64,000 nt of DNA from Fasciola hepatica. Its lineage: Eukaryota > Platyhelminthes > Trematoda > Plagiorchiida > Fasciolidae. A program made the position numbers and the translations under genes. The stretch lies in contig CANUEZ040000156.1 of assembly GCA_948099385.1 (NCBI GenBank), positions 3,782,001 to 3,846,000 of the forward strand. Direction: 5' to 3'. The notes below the pieces were generated by a model. It had not been told where the DNA came from. It ran no database searches and saw nothing but the letters and a program-made list of their open reading frames with translations. Below, piece after piece: positions 10,386-19,950 of the stretch. Each line of letters begins with the position of its first letter. The first letter of the stretch is position 1.

Positions 10386-13300
10386 AAATACAACTTCTTG
10401 CCTTTCTTCACCAAGCTATCAGGCACAATTTTATATCTAGAGCAAAGAAGCCATCCTGAGTAGTTGTTTTGTCTTGGACGCACATACGGTATCACACTAA
10501 GCCCAAGTGCAGTCTCTCCAGGATGGGAACAAAACCATCAGCACGGTGACATAAAGTTCGAATTAGAACACTGAAACATTGACCAACCTTCCATCAAATA
10601 CCTCCTGCACATGTAAATATATTGGCAATCAAACTCACAGACTGCACCTATTTATGAAAGCTTACAGCAAAGACTAGTTTCATGCGTACAGCGAATGAAT
10701 GGTATGTTTACGATACAAATCAGAGAAACCAGCAAGACTGTCAGTCTCTTAACCTATATTGTCTTGATATCTGAGATAATTAGCGTCGTGTTTAAATAGT
10801 TGATTAGCGGTTTCATCATCTTTGACACAGTTGAAGTCACCTTACACGAACGCAAAAGACCAACTAAAACAAAACTCATAACTACAAGATTGACAAATAT
10901 TTAAAGTGTGACATTAATGAAGCACAAGGTATTCAAGAAATTAGTGGATATGTCATATACGCTTCTCAATAAGTTTTTCACTTCAGATACGTGGAATATT
11001 TGATATGGCTATGAAATGGTTATTCTGAGGTGTGAATTATTCAAAGGCATGCACTCCATATACAAGTCCCTTTTGAGCCAAACTTATATGTTCCTTAAGG
11101 GACGTTTTGCAATCATTTTTGGTTGTGGTATAAGCTGGAGAAATTTTTCAGTTACTCCAAGTTTGGTCTAAAACATGGAAGTATATCTTACTTCTTTCTG
11201 AAATATTGAAATTTATTAGGACATCCGACGCCGGAAAGTACGTAACCCGGGTTGCGTAAATGTTAAGGATCTTTTTCTTTGACGGAAATTGACGAAAGTT
11301 AATAGATTAACACCTTAAGATGAAATAATGCGGCATAGATAACTAGAACTGAAAAGTAAAGAATATAAGCTACCGCATTTTCCGTGTGTTCAGAGATAGT
11401 CTGAAACTATCCATGAAATGTTTCAAAATGAGCTATTTTGGAAAATTCTTCGGGAATATTTTGCTGAATGGGTATGTACTTCTATTTACTTTGTAAACTC
11501 CTTCAGTTATCCATTCATAAATGTATGTTCCTGAGAGCAGTAGTTTTAACACACAGTTTAATTTGTTATCACTTGTTCTTAAAGTAGACTTGTTGGGTGA
11601 CAAGATTGAGAACTTCCCCGAATGCAGAAGTGCTACTGGTAACCGAGCTTCAAAACAATCATTAGTACCAGTACAATGATTAGTCAGTAGTTTGCACATC
11701 TGTGGTTTTCAAAGGCAATCAAGACTATTTTATTCTGACCCCAGCAACACTAAACGAAGAGGTTAGGATAAACCTAAGATAAGTTCTGTGTTGATGTTAA
11801 TCAGTAACATGCTGGAACACGAGTTGCAGTATTTGATTTCTTCTTCGAAAATGGTAGCTCCTTGTTTGAAATAAACTACATTATTAGAAGACATAAAACA
11901 ATGAGTTTCTGACATCACACATTCACCCAGTCACCACAAAGGGACTTAAACTAGACCTTCGGAGACTAGTCTTTAATTTACGTTTTTAGTTTGAATATTT
12001 TCTATCCTTAGCTTTATGGTGGCTAGAATCATGGAAATATGGTTCTACTTTTAGAAAACTCTTCTCCATTTGTGAGAAAAAAAGCTGCTATCTCGTCACA
12101 CGGTAGGGCTCGGAAACAGTCAAAATAAAAACAAAACAGGTACGAGAAGTCCGATATTAACGTCCAGAGTAGATAATAACTTGTTTATTCAATAGACATT
12201 TGTTAAAAATCATGAAAGTTGTGGCTTGATTATTTCAAGCCATACTTCATTTTAATGAATTTCTTGAAGGCCGTTTAATTTCTCGATTGAATCACAGTGG
12301 TTGTTTGTTGAGGGTATGTGGCTGAGAAGTATTCTAATGTTATTCTTATGTTATCTTCATATACAACTCCCAAATACTTTCACTTCGAAAGTTGTTTTTG
12401 GCGTTACAAAAGACCATATTTCTTTGTAGGGGCAGTTGGTCGCACAACATGATTATTGTAAGAATCGTTTTGCATGTAGACTCCTGTGTACGATTACAAT
12501 ATTCGTGATACATCATAGAGAAAATAAAAAAACGAAATAACGTTTACCAACCAGCAACGTAGATATCAACTCCAGCAGTAAAAGCAGAGAGAAACATATC
12601 ACGGTGAAAATTGATTATCTGTTCAATAAAAGTTGATCTCAGGTTGTCACAAGAAATAAGAACTAAAACTTATACCCAAAACATAAGGACAGCAGTTCCG
12701 CCGGAAGGATTTGTGGTAAGCTATTTTGAAAACGTCTCCTTTTATTGAATACTTGAGCTGTGATACTATCTTTCACAACAGAATTCAGGAATAAGCAAGG
12801 CACGCTAAACGAATTAGGAAGGAATGTTATCTCTATGGAGCAGAATATGTTTGATACAACCGTTCAGAACCTCGCAACATGGAGATATCCTTCCCAGTAC
12901 TTTAGCACAGTTCGCGCATCTGAACAAAGGACTAAATGGCGACAATTTTCATGACACATTCATAAATGTAACCTGATTAAAAATGACTAAAACCAGCTTT
13001 TTCTGCAAAATGAAAAAGTGCAACCGTGGAGGACTGGACCGAAGAATTCCTCTGACAACTTAGGATAGACAAATTTCTGGCGCAATTCAAAGTAAAAGGC
13101 GCGTATGGGAAAGTTTCTTGATGAGTACAAAAGTCTGGACGTCGATTATGAGTAAGAACGTTTGTTGTTTCCATACTGGTCTTAAGACGTAGTTCGTCGT
13201 CAAAATACATCCGAATGCGACACCCTAGGAAGTTGGTCGCATAATTGATCAGTTTGAAAAAAAGCAAACTGAATCGACCAGGTGGATTTTCTGACAATTC

Positions 13301-14005
13301 CAAAGAAATCGCAGTCCAGACATCAAGCCCGGAACGTCATACTTATTGTTTTTAAAATCGGTTGCAATCAATGAAATAAATCCCACATGCAAATGACTGT
13401 AACACATTTTCGGATAACAGTTAACCTTTGGTGATGATTAGTAATCAAACTGATTGCCATTTACACAATGTATTTTTCATCTACACTTCAGGCGATGGAA
13501 TTTTTCCGGTGGTTCAGTGAATCGGAATCGGAATGGCAAGCGTGACACTTTGTATCCACTTACTATTGTGCATAAGAACGAAAATATTCCTCACGCCTTT
13601 ATAATTAGTACTGTCTTATTCCACGGTAGCAACGAGATGGTGTTCCGTGATAGCCTCATGAGTGAAGTGGACTAAGTATAACTGGCGCTAGTTTTCAGAC
13701 AAGTTCAATAACACTTAGGGTTCTATTGAGTCCGTAATTGATCTTACTTCGAGAAACGGTAATTCACATTGCAGTTGGATATATAAATCTGCAGGAAGTA
13801 GTCGCGTGAGGTTTAAGACCATTTTCATTAGATTTCGGACAATTTAGAATTCAGCTAACTGTGGTAAATACGAAAAAGTATGAGAAACAGGTGAGCCTCT
13901 CCGTTCCGGTCGTTTTTAATAAGCCCCCAAAATAGTCACCTGAATATTTCAAACGGGACTAATTTGGAACTATTTTGCTGAATGGGCACAAGCTCGACAA
14001 AAAAC
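10386..14005. other. AT-rich stretch without recognised genes
   Basis: About 3.6 kb of AT-rich DNA with few open frames. Two short open stretches have an acceptor-like sequence in front of them: plus strand near 13490-13675 and minus strand near 13230-12977. Neither has a recognisable protein or a consistent partner exon. The stretch may hold introns or the 3' region of the candidate host gene at 14010-14570. Confidence 0.45.
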
Positions 14006-14009
14006 TCAC

Positions 14010-14450
14010 TTCAATCAACTTCTGAAGTCGGTTGTGGTGTTTCACAGCACTGATGAACTGCTGTGTCCAATCGAACTTCTGTTTTCCGATAACATCAATT
14101 GTGTGCAATGCCAATGGATTACTTTTCTCGCACTTCAGTAAGTCTTCAAAAGTGAAACCGACATCATCTGGATAGGCTGCTTCTTGTAAAATAGAAAACA
14201 TCAGTCGTCGCCACAGAGGCTCAAAACGTCCTCTTATCAGGGAATCCGATGCTGTTTTATACCGTAGATGGAAAACCAAAGAAATTTCATCCAAAAACCG
14301 CAATCCATAGGACAGCACATGTGGAAGTTTCAGATCCAGTTGTGCAAGTTTGTCTGAAAGCATTCTTTTGCTATGATAAACTATCTTATCTGGAATGGCT
14401 AGAGAAAATCTGGTCAGAACAAAATGCATTGAACCCACAGATAGATGATT
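14010..14450 (-). CDS. Candidate host-gene exon (147 codons), unrecognised protein
   Basis: I do not recognise the protein. On the minus strand the exon is open for exactly 147 codons. It is preceded by CTTATTTCAG (acceptor, ending at 14451) and followed by GTGAGT (donor, 14009-14004), both in phase 0. The composition looks like a normal soluble helical protein: HFVLTRFSLAIPDKIVYHSK, DKLAQLDLKLPHVLSYGLRF, FEPLWRRLMFSILQEAAYPD and VGFTFEDLLKCEKSNPLAL. No transposon motifs are present. Strong signals at both ends, an open frame between them and a compatible upstream exon at 14470-14570 argue for a genuine exon or a recently dead one. A CR1 insertion begins about 170 bp upstream of the pair. Confidence 0.5.
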
Positions 14451-14469
14451 CTGAAATAAGATTAAGTAC

Positions 14470-14570
14470 TTTTCGCAGCTCCGGGAACTTGGTCATATTA
14501 TTATAGAGTTTTTCGCTGATTTTGGGAGACTTCTGATGTAGTCTTGACAGTTCGCAAACGGATTCTGCAT
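14470..14570 (-). CDS. Candidate upstream exon of the same host gene
   Basis: This 101-nt minus-strand segment follows a pyrimidine-rich acceptor (GTTTTTGTCGGTTAG, ending at 14571). It reads AESVCELSRLHQKSPKISEK, then LYNNMTKFPELRK, with the first two bases completing a codon from an earlier exon. It ends in phase 0 at AAAA, followed by GT. The next 19 bases begin GT and end AG, and removing them joins this exon in frame to the one at 14450-14010. Without removal the frame runs into a stop near 14386. The protein family is unknown. Confidence 0.45.
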
Positions 14571-14794
14571 CTAACCGACAAAAACAACTGAATAGCTGTG
14601 TGACTAAGGTCACAGAATAATTCGAGCATGGAGAGTGAACACTAACCAATCAGCAAGAGTTTAAAAAATATAGCAATAGTGCGACCGTGACCACCTAGAG
14701 TGCTCATGATGAGCGACGGCCCGAAACACGATAACCGGTGGCCACGCCCTATAAGCTCCAAATGCCGCCGCTTGCTGACCTTGAAGTGAATTTC

Positions 14795-14832
14795 AGGTCA
14801 GTTCAGGCCAATTCAGTTCAGTTCAGTTCAGT
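14795..14832. repeat. CAGTT short tandem repeat in CR1-A 3' region
   Basis: A run of about six TTCAG/TTCAGG units precedes the GACAGG motif of the CR1-A 3' region. A shortened version (GTTCAGCCCAGTTCAG) sits at the equivalent place near 45868 in the related copy, so the array is part of the element. Confidence 0.6.
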
Positions 14833-15112
14833 TTGCACAGGACAGGTAATGGCCACGGCCAATCGAGTTTCCAGAACTCCTTCGATGTGTACACACCAGT
14901 TATATACCCACCACTGCCGAGTGTATTTCGTCGAATCCCCGCTAAAAATGAGAGGGAAGCGGAAAACCTCATCGCACATCAACTGCGAGCGACATTACGC
15001 ATCGTGAGCTTTCACTGAGACTGTATGCAATGAGCAAAAAAGTCTATTAAAACATACTCCAGGAGGACCACAGTGCTACCCGTCATTCATCTAGTTCATA
15101 TACTCAAGGCTT

Positions 15113-15270
15113 ACTACGAGGAAATATCTCGTACCACTTGCCATCTAGGGCACCTATGAAGGATTGGACGGTCTGCAGATCTATCATTCCACCAGGCAGA
15201 CCGTTGCAGCTGATCTCTACCCTGTTGCTGAAGAAGAGCGATCTAGTCACCAACCTAGCTCGGGCTTTTA
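15113..15270 (-). pseudogene. CR1-A C-terminal tail
   Basis: The minus strand is open and reads KARARLVTRSLFFSNRV, then GLPGGMIDLQTVQSFIGALD, ending a few codons later at a stop. This is the conserved C-terminus of CR1-like polyproteins, usually of the form RSHFFSNRV-WNSLPxxVV-SFK-LD. A diverged version of the same segment lies at 46330-46130, reading AKLISGSHFLGSRLVKTLSN and LPDGMIDSMTVQSSD. Confidence 0.75.
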
Positions 15271-15339
15271 TCAGCTTCTTTTCATGTCCCCCCCCCGGGC
15301 TGCAACTTCTATGTTAGCCTCGTGCTTATTTTGCTCGCT

Positions 15340-16044
15340 CTGTAGATGAAGCTGGGCCTGAACCCAATTCGTTGTCCGGAAAGTGTAGCAGCCCCACTGT
15401 TACGAACTGGGTCCCTTTCCGCAAGCAGGTGGCCTGGATTTTCTAAATTTTCTAATAGATCAAAGCAGAAGGGAACCAAAGACTCGCCTCAGTGGGACCC
15501 TGCTGGTAGCCGTAGCCCCCGTGGACTTTCTCCCTTCCATCCTAAGGTAATACGTTGCGTATGCGGGATACTCCCCGGCTCAGTCCAGCGCCTGGGGAGC
15601 TATACCCAGCTTTTCCGTTTTTTGCGGAGGAAGCCGGTGGTTTACGGAGTCAAAAGCCTCCTAGAGATCCAAGTGGCAGACCGCAACTCGTTCAGCCCTG
15701 CTTTATCCGGTGGCTACCTCGTTCAATGAAGACAACAATTTAGACAAGCACGAAATATTTTTCTCATTCCTGTGTTGTCCTCTGGAAATTATCCTATTTT
15801 CTGTTCTGCGACTGGCCATGAGGTTCCTAATCAGTCCCGCCATCATTTTTAAATGCACAATTAGCAGGTTGACCGGCCCTGAGTTTCGTACTTCTTGCGT
15901 CAACCTCTTTTTGTGTATTGGGACAACTTCGGCCGTCAGCCAGGTCCAGTGTACAACCGAGCGTGAAAGGCCACTATTACCTGTGAAAGAGGTATAGGAC
16001 CGCAGCATGGGTGCTATCTGGGCCGGCTGCTCCGCTTGTGGCAA
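15340..16044 (-). pseudogene. CR1-A reverse transcriptase, broken
   Basis: The minus-strand open piece 16044-15703 reads WLTAEVVPIHKKRLTQEVRN, then GPVNLLIVHLKMMAGLIRNL and NISCLSKLLSSLNEVATG, the fingers of a CR1-type RT. In the next pieces the first catalytic motif reads CHLDL-stop-EAFDSVNHRL (about 15685-15640), so the aspartate is present but a stop lies inside the motif. The region towards 15340 matches the segment around the SGVPQGSVLGPLLF box only poorly. The plus-strand frames across this region are shadows. Confidence 0.75.
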
Positions 16045-17289
16045 GACCCCCAGGGCTTCTTCTACCTCGCCCCAGAAACCAGGTTGACTTTATTAACTGT
16101 GGTCTAGCGGAGGGCTCGCGGTTTCTCAGTCTTGGAGTTACTGCCGAGTGCATGGTTACCATTCCTGTTCTTACCGGAACCCATGACTACTTGAATGGCT
16201 GACTTTGACCGAGTATAGTTGTATTAGGCTTTTGGTACCGTTTAGCTCTTCTAGCTAAGGTGATCTCATAAGATAGCCTGCACTGCTTCTAAACCTGGTG
16301 GCTACTTCTCGGGTCATCCTGAACATTAGGTATATCCTGTGGCCTGCTCTCTTCTGACCCAGACACCATGCTTAGTGTTTCCGGATTTGAGCCCTAGTTG
16401 TTCTGCTGGTCCACCAAGGTGTCCTTCCCCTTCTGTGGATTCTGCGAGCTGGGGCAAAACGCTGTGTGAGCAAACGAAGAATGTTCCTGAGTGCAGTCCT
16501 TTCCCCCTACAAACGTCCATTATATGGGCTCCATGTCATCGCACAGGCTGTAGCGACTAGGCGATGTAAATCAAGATCTTTGGGGCCTTTCAGGTTTGTG
16601 GGATACCCCTACCTTCGCAGCCATGTAGTTGCAAAGGATCACCCCAATGTGGCTTCTTCCTAAGGGTGCCGACACCTGCAGGCCCTCAATTTTGCCGGTG
16701 TGTTTGGTTTTCTGAAAGAAAACAATCTGCTCAACGATTGCCTGTTTCCACACGGTCACTTCTTTCATCACCGCGTCGGAAATCTCTCCATAAAGACGAG
16801 TCCTTCACTGGGTATTTAGCTGACCCAGCCGATATTCGGTCGCTGAACATTGTAAAGGCTATCCTCGAAGGATTTTTCCTGTTCTGTATCTGCAAATCCG
16901 CTCCATTTCATCGTCTAATTTCTAGTCCATACACCGACGAGGTCTATGGCTGGTTTGCGTCTTCTTTGGAAACATCTTTTTCCTCAAGGCAAACAAAATT
17001 TCTGCCAGTCCCGTTTGATTCTCCCGTTGTGCAGTCCCTATTTTGTGGTATTGGAGTGTAAGTCTGCTACTTTCAACCAGCTCCAGTTGGACTCGGCCGG
17101 CCCGGCCACCCGACCTTGTATTCAAATTTGCCGGGCCTCACCATAAAGAGTAACATATATACTTTCTCCTATACTATATCGAGTGCACATACTTGAAACA
17201 CCCTCTTGGAATCCGGATTCTGCTTCCAACTGTACCGTCTGATCTTACTTCGCATCATGCCTCGAGGCTATCCAAAATAAACCATTGTT

Positions 17290-17335
17290 TTTATTATTAT
17301 TATTATTATAGTTGTTGTTGTTACCGTTACCACAA
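17290..17335. repeat. (TTA)n/(TTG)n microsatellite
   Basis: TTATTATTATTATTATTA is followed by GTTGTTGTTGTTACCGTTACC. It lies exactly where the CR1-A endonuclease frame breaks off. The run resembles the short tandem 3' tails of LINEs, so it may be the tail of a small plus-strand insertion whose body (CCTCGAGG...AATAAACCATTG, upstream) I cannot classify. Confidence 0.55.
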
Positions 17336-17342
17336 CTAGCGG

Positions 17343-17900
17343 CTACGGAGTCTTTCCGGCCTTCCACCTGGTTGGCTGTAGGACTTGCTGGACAAGTGCC
17401 TCCTCCAGCACGAAGTCGAGCAGTTTGACAGAGAAATCATCGGCCCCTGCCCACAGGTTCGCCCATTCTATCTGGGGGACGCTGAAGTCCCTCAGGATTA
17501 CGAGTTCGCCCGCTCCACTCGCGGCTCGGGGAGGGTAGCTCAGAGAGGTCAGATCCCCCCCCCCAGAGGACTGCAGAGGAGCTTCGGTGCACGCACGCAG
17601 CATGTTATTTTACTCGGTGTAGCTTCAAGTCACGGAAGACCGCCTGTATATTCGGTGGTGGTACATTTCATGGCTATCAGCTTCGTTGTTTCTGAGACTA
17701 TCGTGCTACCCTCACAGTCCCAAGCATCCATTGCACCAGCTCGATGAATGTAGTAGCCAAAAGGGAATAGGGCCCCTTGTTCTTTCCTCTCTTTTGTTTA
17801 GGTTTCGGTGACTGCTGTGCGATCACCATCGGCAATCTCTGCCAATTCGTGCCACTTATTTCGAAAGCTGCATACACTGGTGTAGACTACAGCTAGGTTT
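17343..17900 (-). pseudogene. CR1-A endonuclease, frameshifted
   Basis: The minus strand reads CSFRNKWHELAEIADGDRTA and VTET (about 17890-17800), then AMDAWDCEGSTIVSETTKL and IAMKCTTTEYTGGLP (about 17750-17640). The long piece 17603-17343 contains GELVILRDFSVPQIEWANLW, DDFSVKLLDFVLEEALVQQV and LQPTRWKAGKTP. The family's GDFN box is RDFS here, so catalytic residues are changed. This is the target-nicking domain of a CR1 element. The plus-strand open frame at 17385-17747 is its shadow. Confidence 0.8.
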
Positions 17901-18050
17901 CCGAAGCTTCTTTCTGCACTGTTTGCGAGCTGGTAGAGCTAGCCCTTGGAGCCTAGATCCTCCTGTCTCAAGTCAGGTATATCCTTTGTGTTTGATGCAG
18001 TGTCCGTTACTTTTCAGAGGTTCTGACTTTAAAATTTATTGAGAGCCCGC

Positions 18051-18872
18051 GAACACTACCACAATCTTTGATGCTCCGAAGTCTTTTCTCGAATTCCAAA
18101 TTCACTTGGTGGGTCAGAAATTCCCCCTAAGAAGCGAGAAGTTCTTCTTCCATCAATTCCCCCTCAGGTTCGTAATATACAGCCAGGGGCACATACGAGC
18201 CAAAACCATTTTAATTCATCTTACTTTCCTTGCTGCGAAGTAAGGTCGAGTCGGGAGCCTATCCAGCTGTTGGGGAACTCAAAAGCACGAGAAACGCAGC
18301 ACATATCACAGGGATTATCAATAGCTTTATTTTGGCGACTGAGCTCACAAGAATGAAAGAGAGAATAACGGAGGGGAAGCGGAAACAAGTAACCTTCGCT
18401 TGGGGAAACAGTTCTTGACTTTGATCACTTTCATAAGATTCAGCGAGATCCAAGTTCGTGCACAGTTTTACTTTCAAGATGAGCCTTAAACTAAACAAAA
18501 CTCGAGTTTTTGCCTTGAATAAGGCGATTCTTCGGTAGACTGGCTTTGGTAGCTGCGCTGTCGCTTGTTAATGGTGTTTTGGGCACCACTGGATCTGGGA
18601 GTTCTGGTTGAAATGTCCGTGATGATTGAAAAATTCCTCTTTGGACCGCCTTCTCTAACCTAATCCACGCTGACACTGTTTTGTGGTCGACAATTATTCT
18701 ACTTTTGGTGTATTTACTTTGTCTTTTTACTGTTGTGCCTTCTCACTGAGATTACTTTGAGGATAGTTGGTACGGTAGTGAGATGCGCTGATTCATCACA
18801 GTTATGCTTTATTACTCCTCGGTTTCACTTTCTCGCTCACGTCGACTGACAGTAGAAGTTCAGCTCGTTTGC
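18051..18872. other. Unassigned left flank of the tandem duplication
   Basis: About 0.8 kb between the 5' end of CR1-A and the first copy of the 9-kb duplication. Open frames of 60-79 codons occur on the minus strand (18498-18259 and 18676-18491) without recognisable motifs. Nothing is called. Confidence 0.4.
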
Positions 18873-19313
18873 GCTGATTTTTGGCTCCCACGCTCGGGAG
18901 ATTGTTCTTTAGGCCTGACTATGCGTGGAGAACTTGTTCTTTTTGTTTGGACTTCAGGACAGGTATTTATTATTTACTATTTTCGGCCAGCTGTTCCTCT
19001 TTTTACAGAAATTTGTCCTATTTTTGATTAAATTTTTTGCTGGATAGTGACTGAGGCTCACTGTTAAAGGTATGATCGTGTTTCTACTTATATTTTTACT
19101 CGCTAATAGTACCGTAAAATTTGCAGATCAATGGTGTTAATGATTTGGGTTCTGCATCGATTTGGTCTACGCGTTGCCTTGAGGCTTCAAGGTTCTATCC
19201 ACATCGAGAAAAGCTTGTTAGTCGGGGAATCGATAATTGAGTCGTTGGTCAGGCTTCATCCGTACCAGGACTTGAGCTTTTCGGTAGTTACACTGGTTAC
19301 TAGCCAGACTTAC

Positions 19314-19950
19314 TTCAACGTCAGTTCTCTCTCGGCAAACCGACATCGGTAAACTGGACTTCAAATCGCCAAACCAATAGCTGAACCTGACCAAAGCCCC
19401 GAGGCGTGGAACCGAAGTAACCCATGGAAGTCGTGGTAACTGTACATGGCAATCGAAATTATTCAATAAAATGTGAGCTGGCTCAAACCTATCGAGCCCA
19501 GCTGACAATAGTGCCCAAATCCAAAGAAGTGCACTGCCCTCGCGAAACACGCCGTTGAGCAACGGTGGGAGAGGCGTTTCTTGTTTACAGTATCAGTTAT
19601 AACACGCGGGTAGTCGAGATTACGTAAAGAGCTAGAATGTGTCATGACAAGCCACTTTTCATTTCAAATGGATCCAGCAGCTTCATGAGACCATCGGTTT
19701 TACAGGTATGCACTACGAAACAACCGAGCTGTGACCATAAAAGTACTACTTCGCCGATGCCGGAAAAAATCTCACCCGGCAAAAGTCCATCCCCCAGTTT
19801 GCGGCTCAGGAGGTCGTGGCGGTGGTACCCCAGAAACTTGGTCATGCCGGGGTGAACAAACTAGTGTTCGCTGTCCAACAGAGTTTCCAGTGCGCCAAAC
19901 CTGCGGAGAGACACGCGAGACTTCTGCGCTTTATGTGAAGGCTGCCGTAG
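19314..19950 (-). CDS. Candidate host exons with a PAS-like segment, duplication copy 1
   Basis: The minus strand around 19860-19780 reads FVHPGMTKFLGYHRHDLLSR, then KLGDGLLPGE. The spacing LGYxxxDLLxRxLxDxLxPxE fits the central part of a PAS sensory fold. A block 5' to it (about 19920-19870) reads RFGALETLLDSEH after a CTCTCCGCAG acceptor, but a TAG lies between the two. Downstream, a block ending SLPMSVCRERTDVE (19386-19314) is followed by a perfect GTAAGT donor. I cannot assemble a consistent exon chain, so this may be a decayed gene or chance. PAS is suggested by a short motif only; the specific protein is unknown. Confidence 0.25.

Larger units (their letters stand above)
14740..18050 (-). 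mobile_element. CR1-type LINE, minus strand, near complete, decayed (CR1-A)
   Basis: Read from high to low coordinates: endonuclease (about 17900-17343), linker (17130-16330), reverse transcriptase (16044-15340), C-terminal tail (15270-15113) and 3' untranslated region with CAGTT repeats (to about 14740). The class copies itself by target-primed reverse transcription. Every domain has stops or frameshifts. The 3' end, from the tail through the CAGTT repeats, has a diverged relative at 45850-46340 on the same strand. A (TTA)n run at 17290-17318 interrupts the junction between endonuclease and linker. The CR1 call rests on motifs such as GELVILRDFSVPQIEWANLW, LTAEVVPIHKK and AFDSVNHRL. Confidence 0.8.

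Noticed and set aside
12977..13303. Minus-strand open frame of 108 codons after CAACTTCCTAG, possible 3' exon of the gene at 14010-14570
   Set aside because: The phase required by the donor at 14010 gives a different frame that stops after about 45 codons, and no domain is visible.
13454..13675. Plus-strand open frame with an acceptor-like CTACACTTCAG near 13490
   Set aside because: No recognisable protein and no compatible upstream exon; composition is compatible with chance.
17385..17747. Plus-strand frame of 120 codons
   Set aside because: Shadow of the CR1-A endonuclease on the minus strand.
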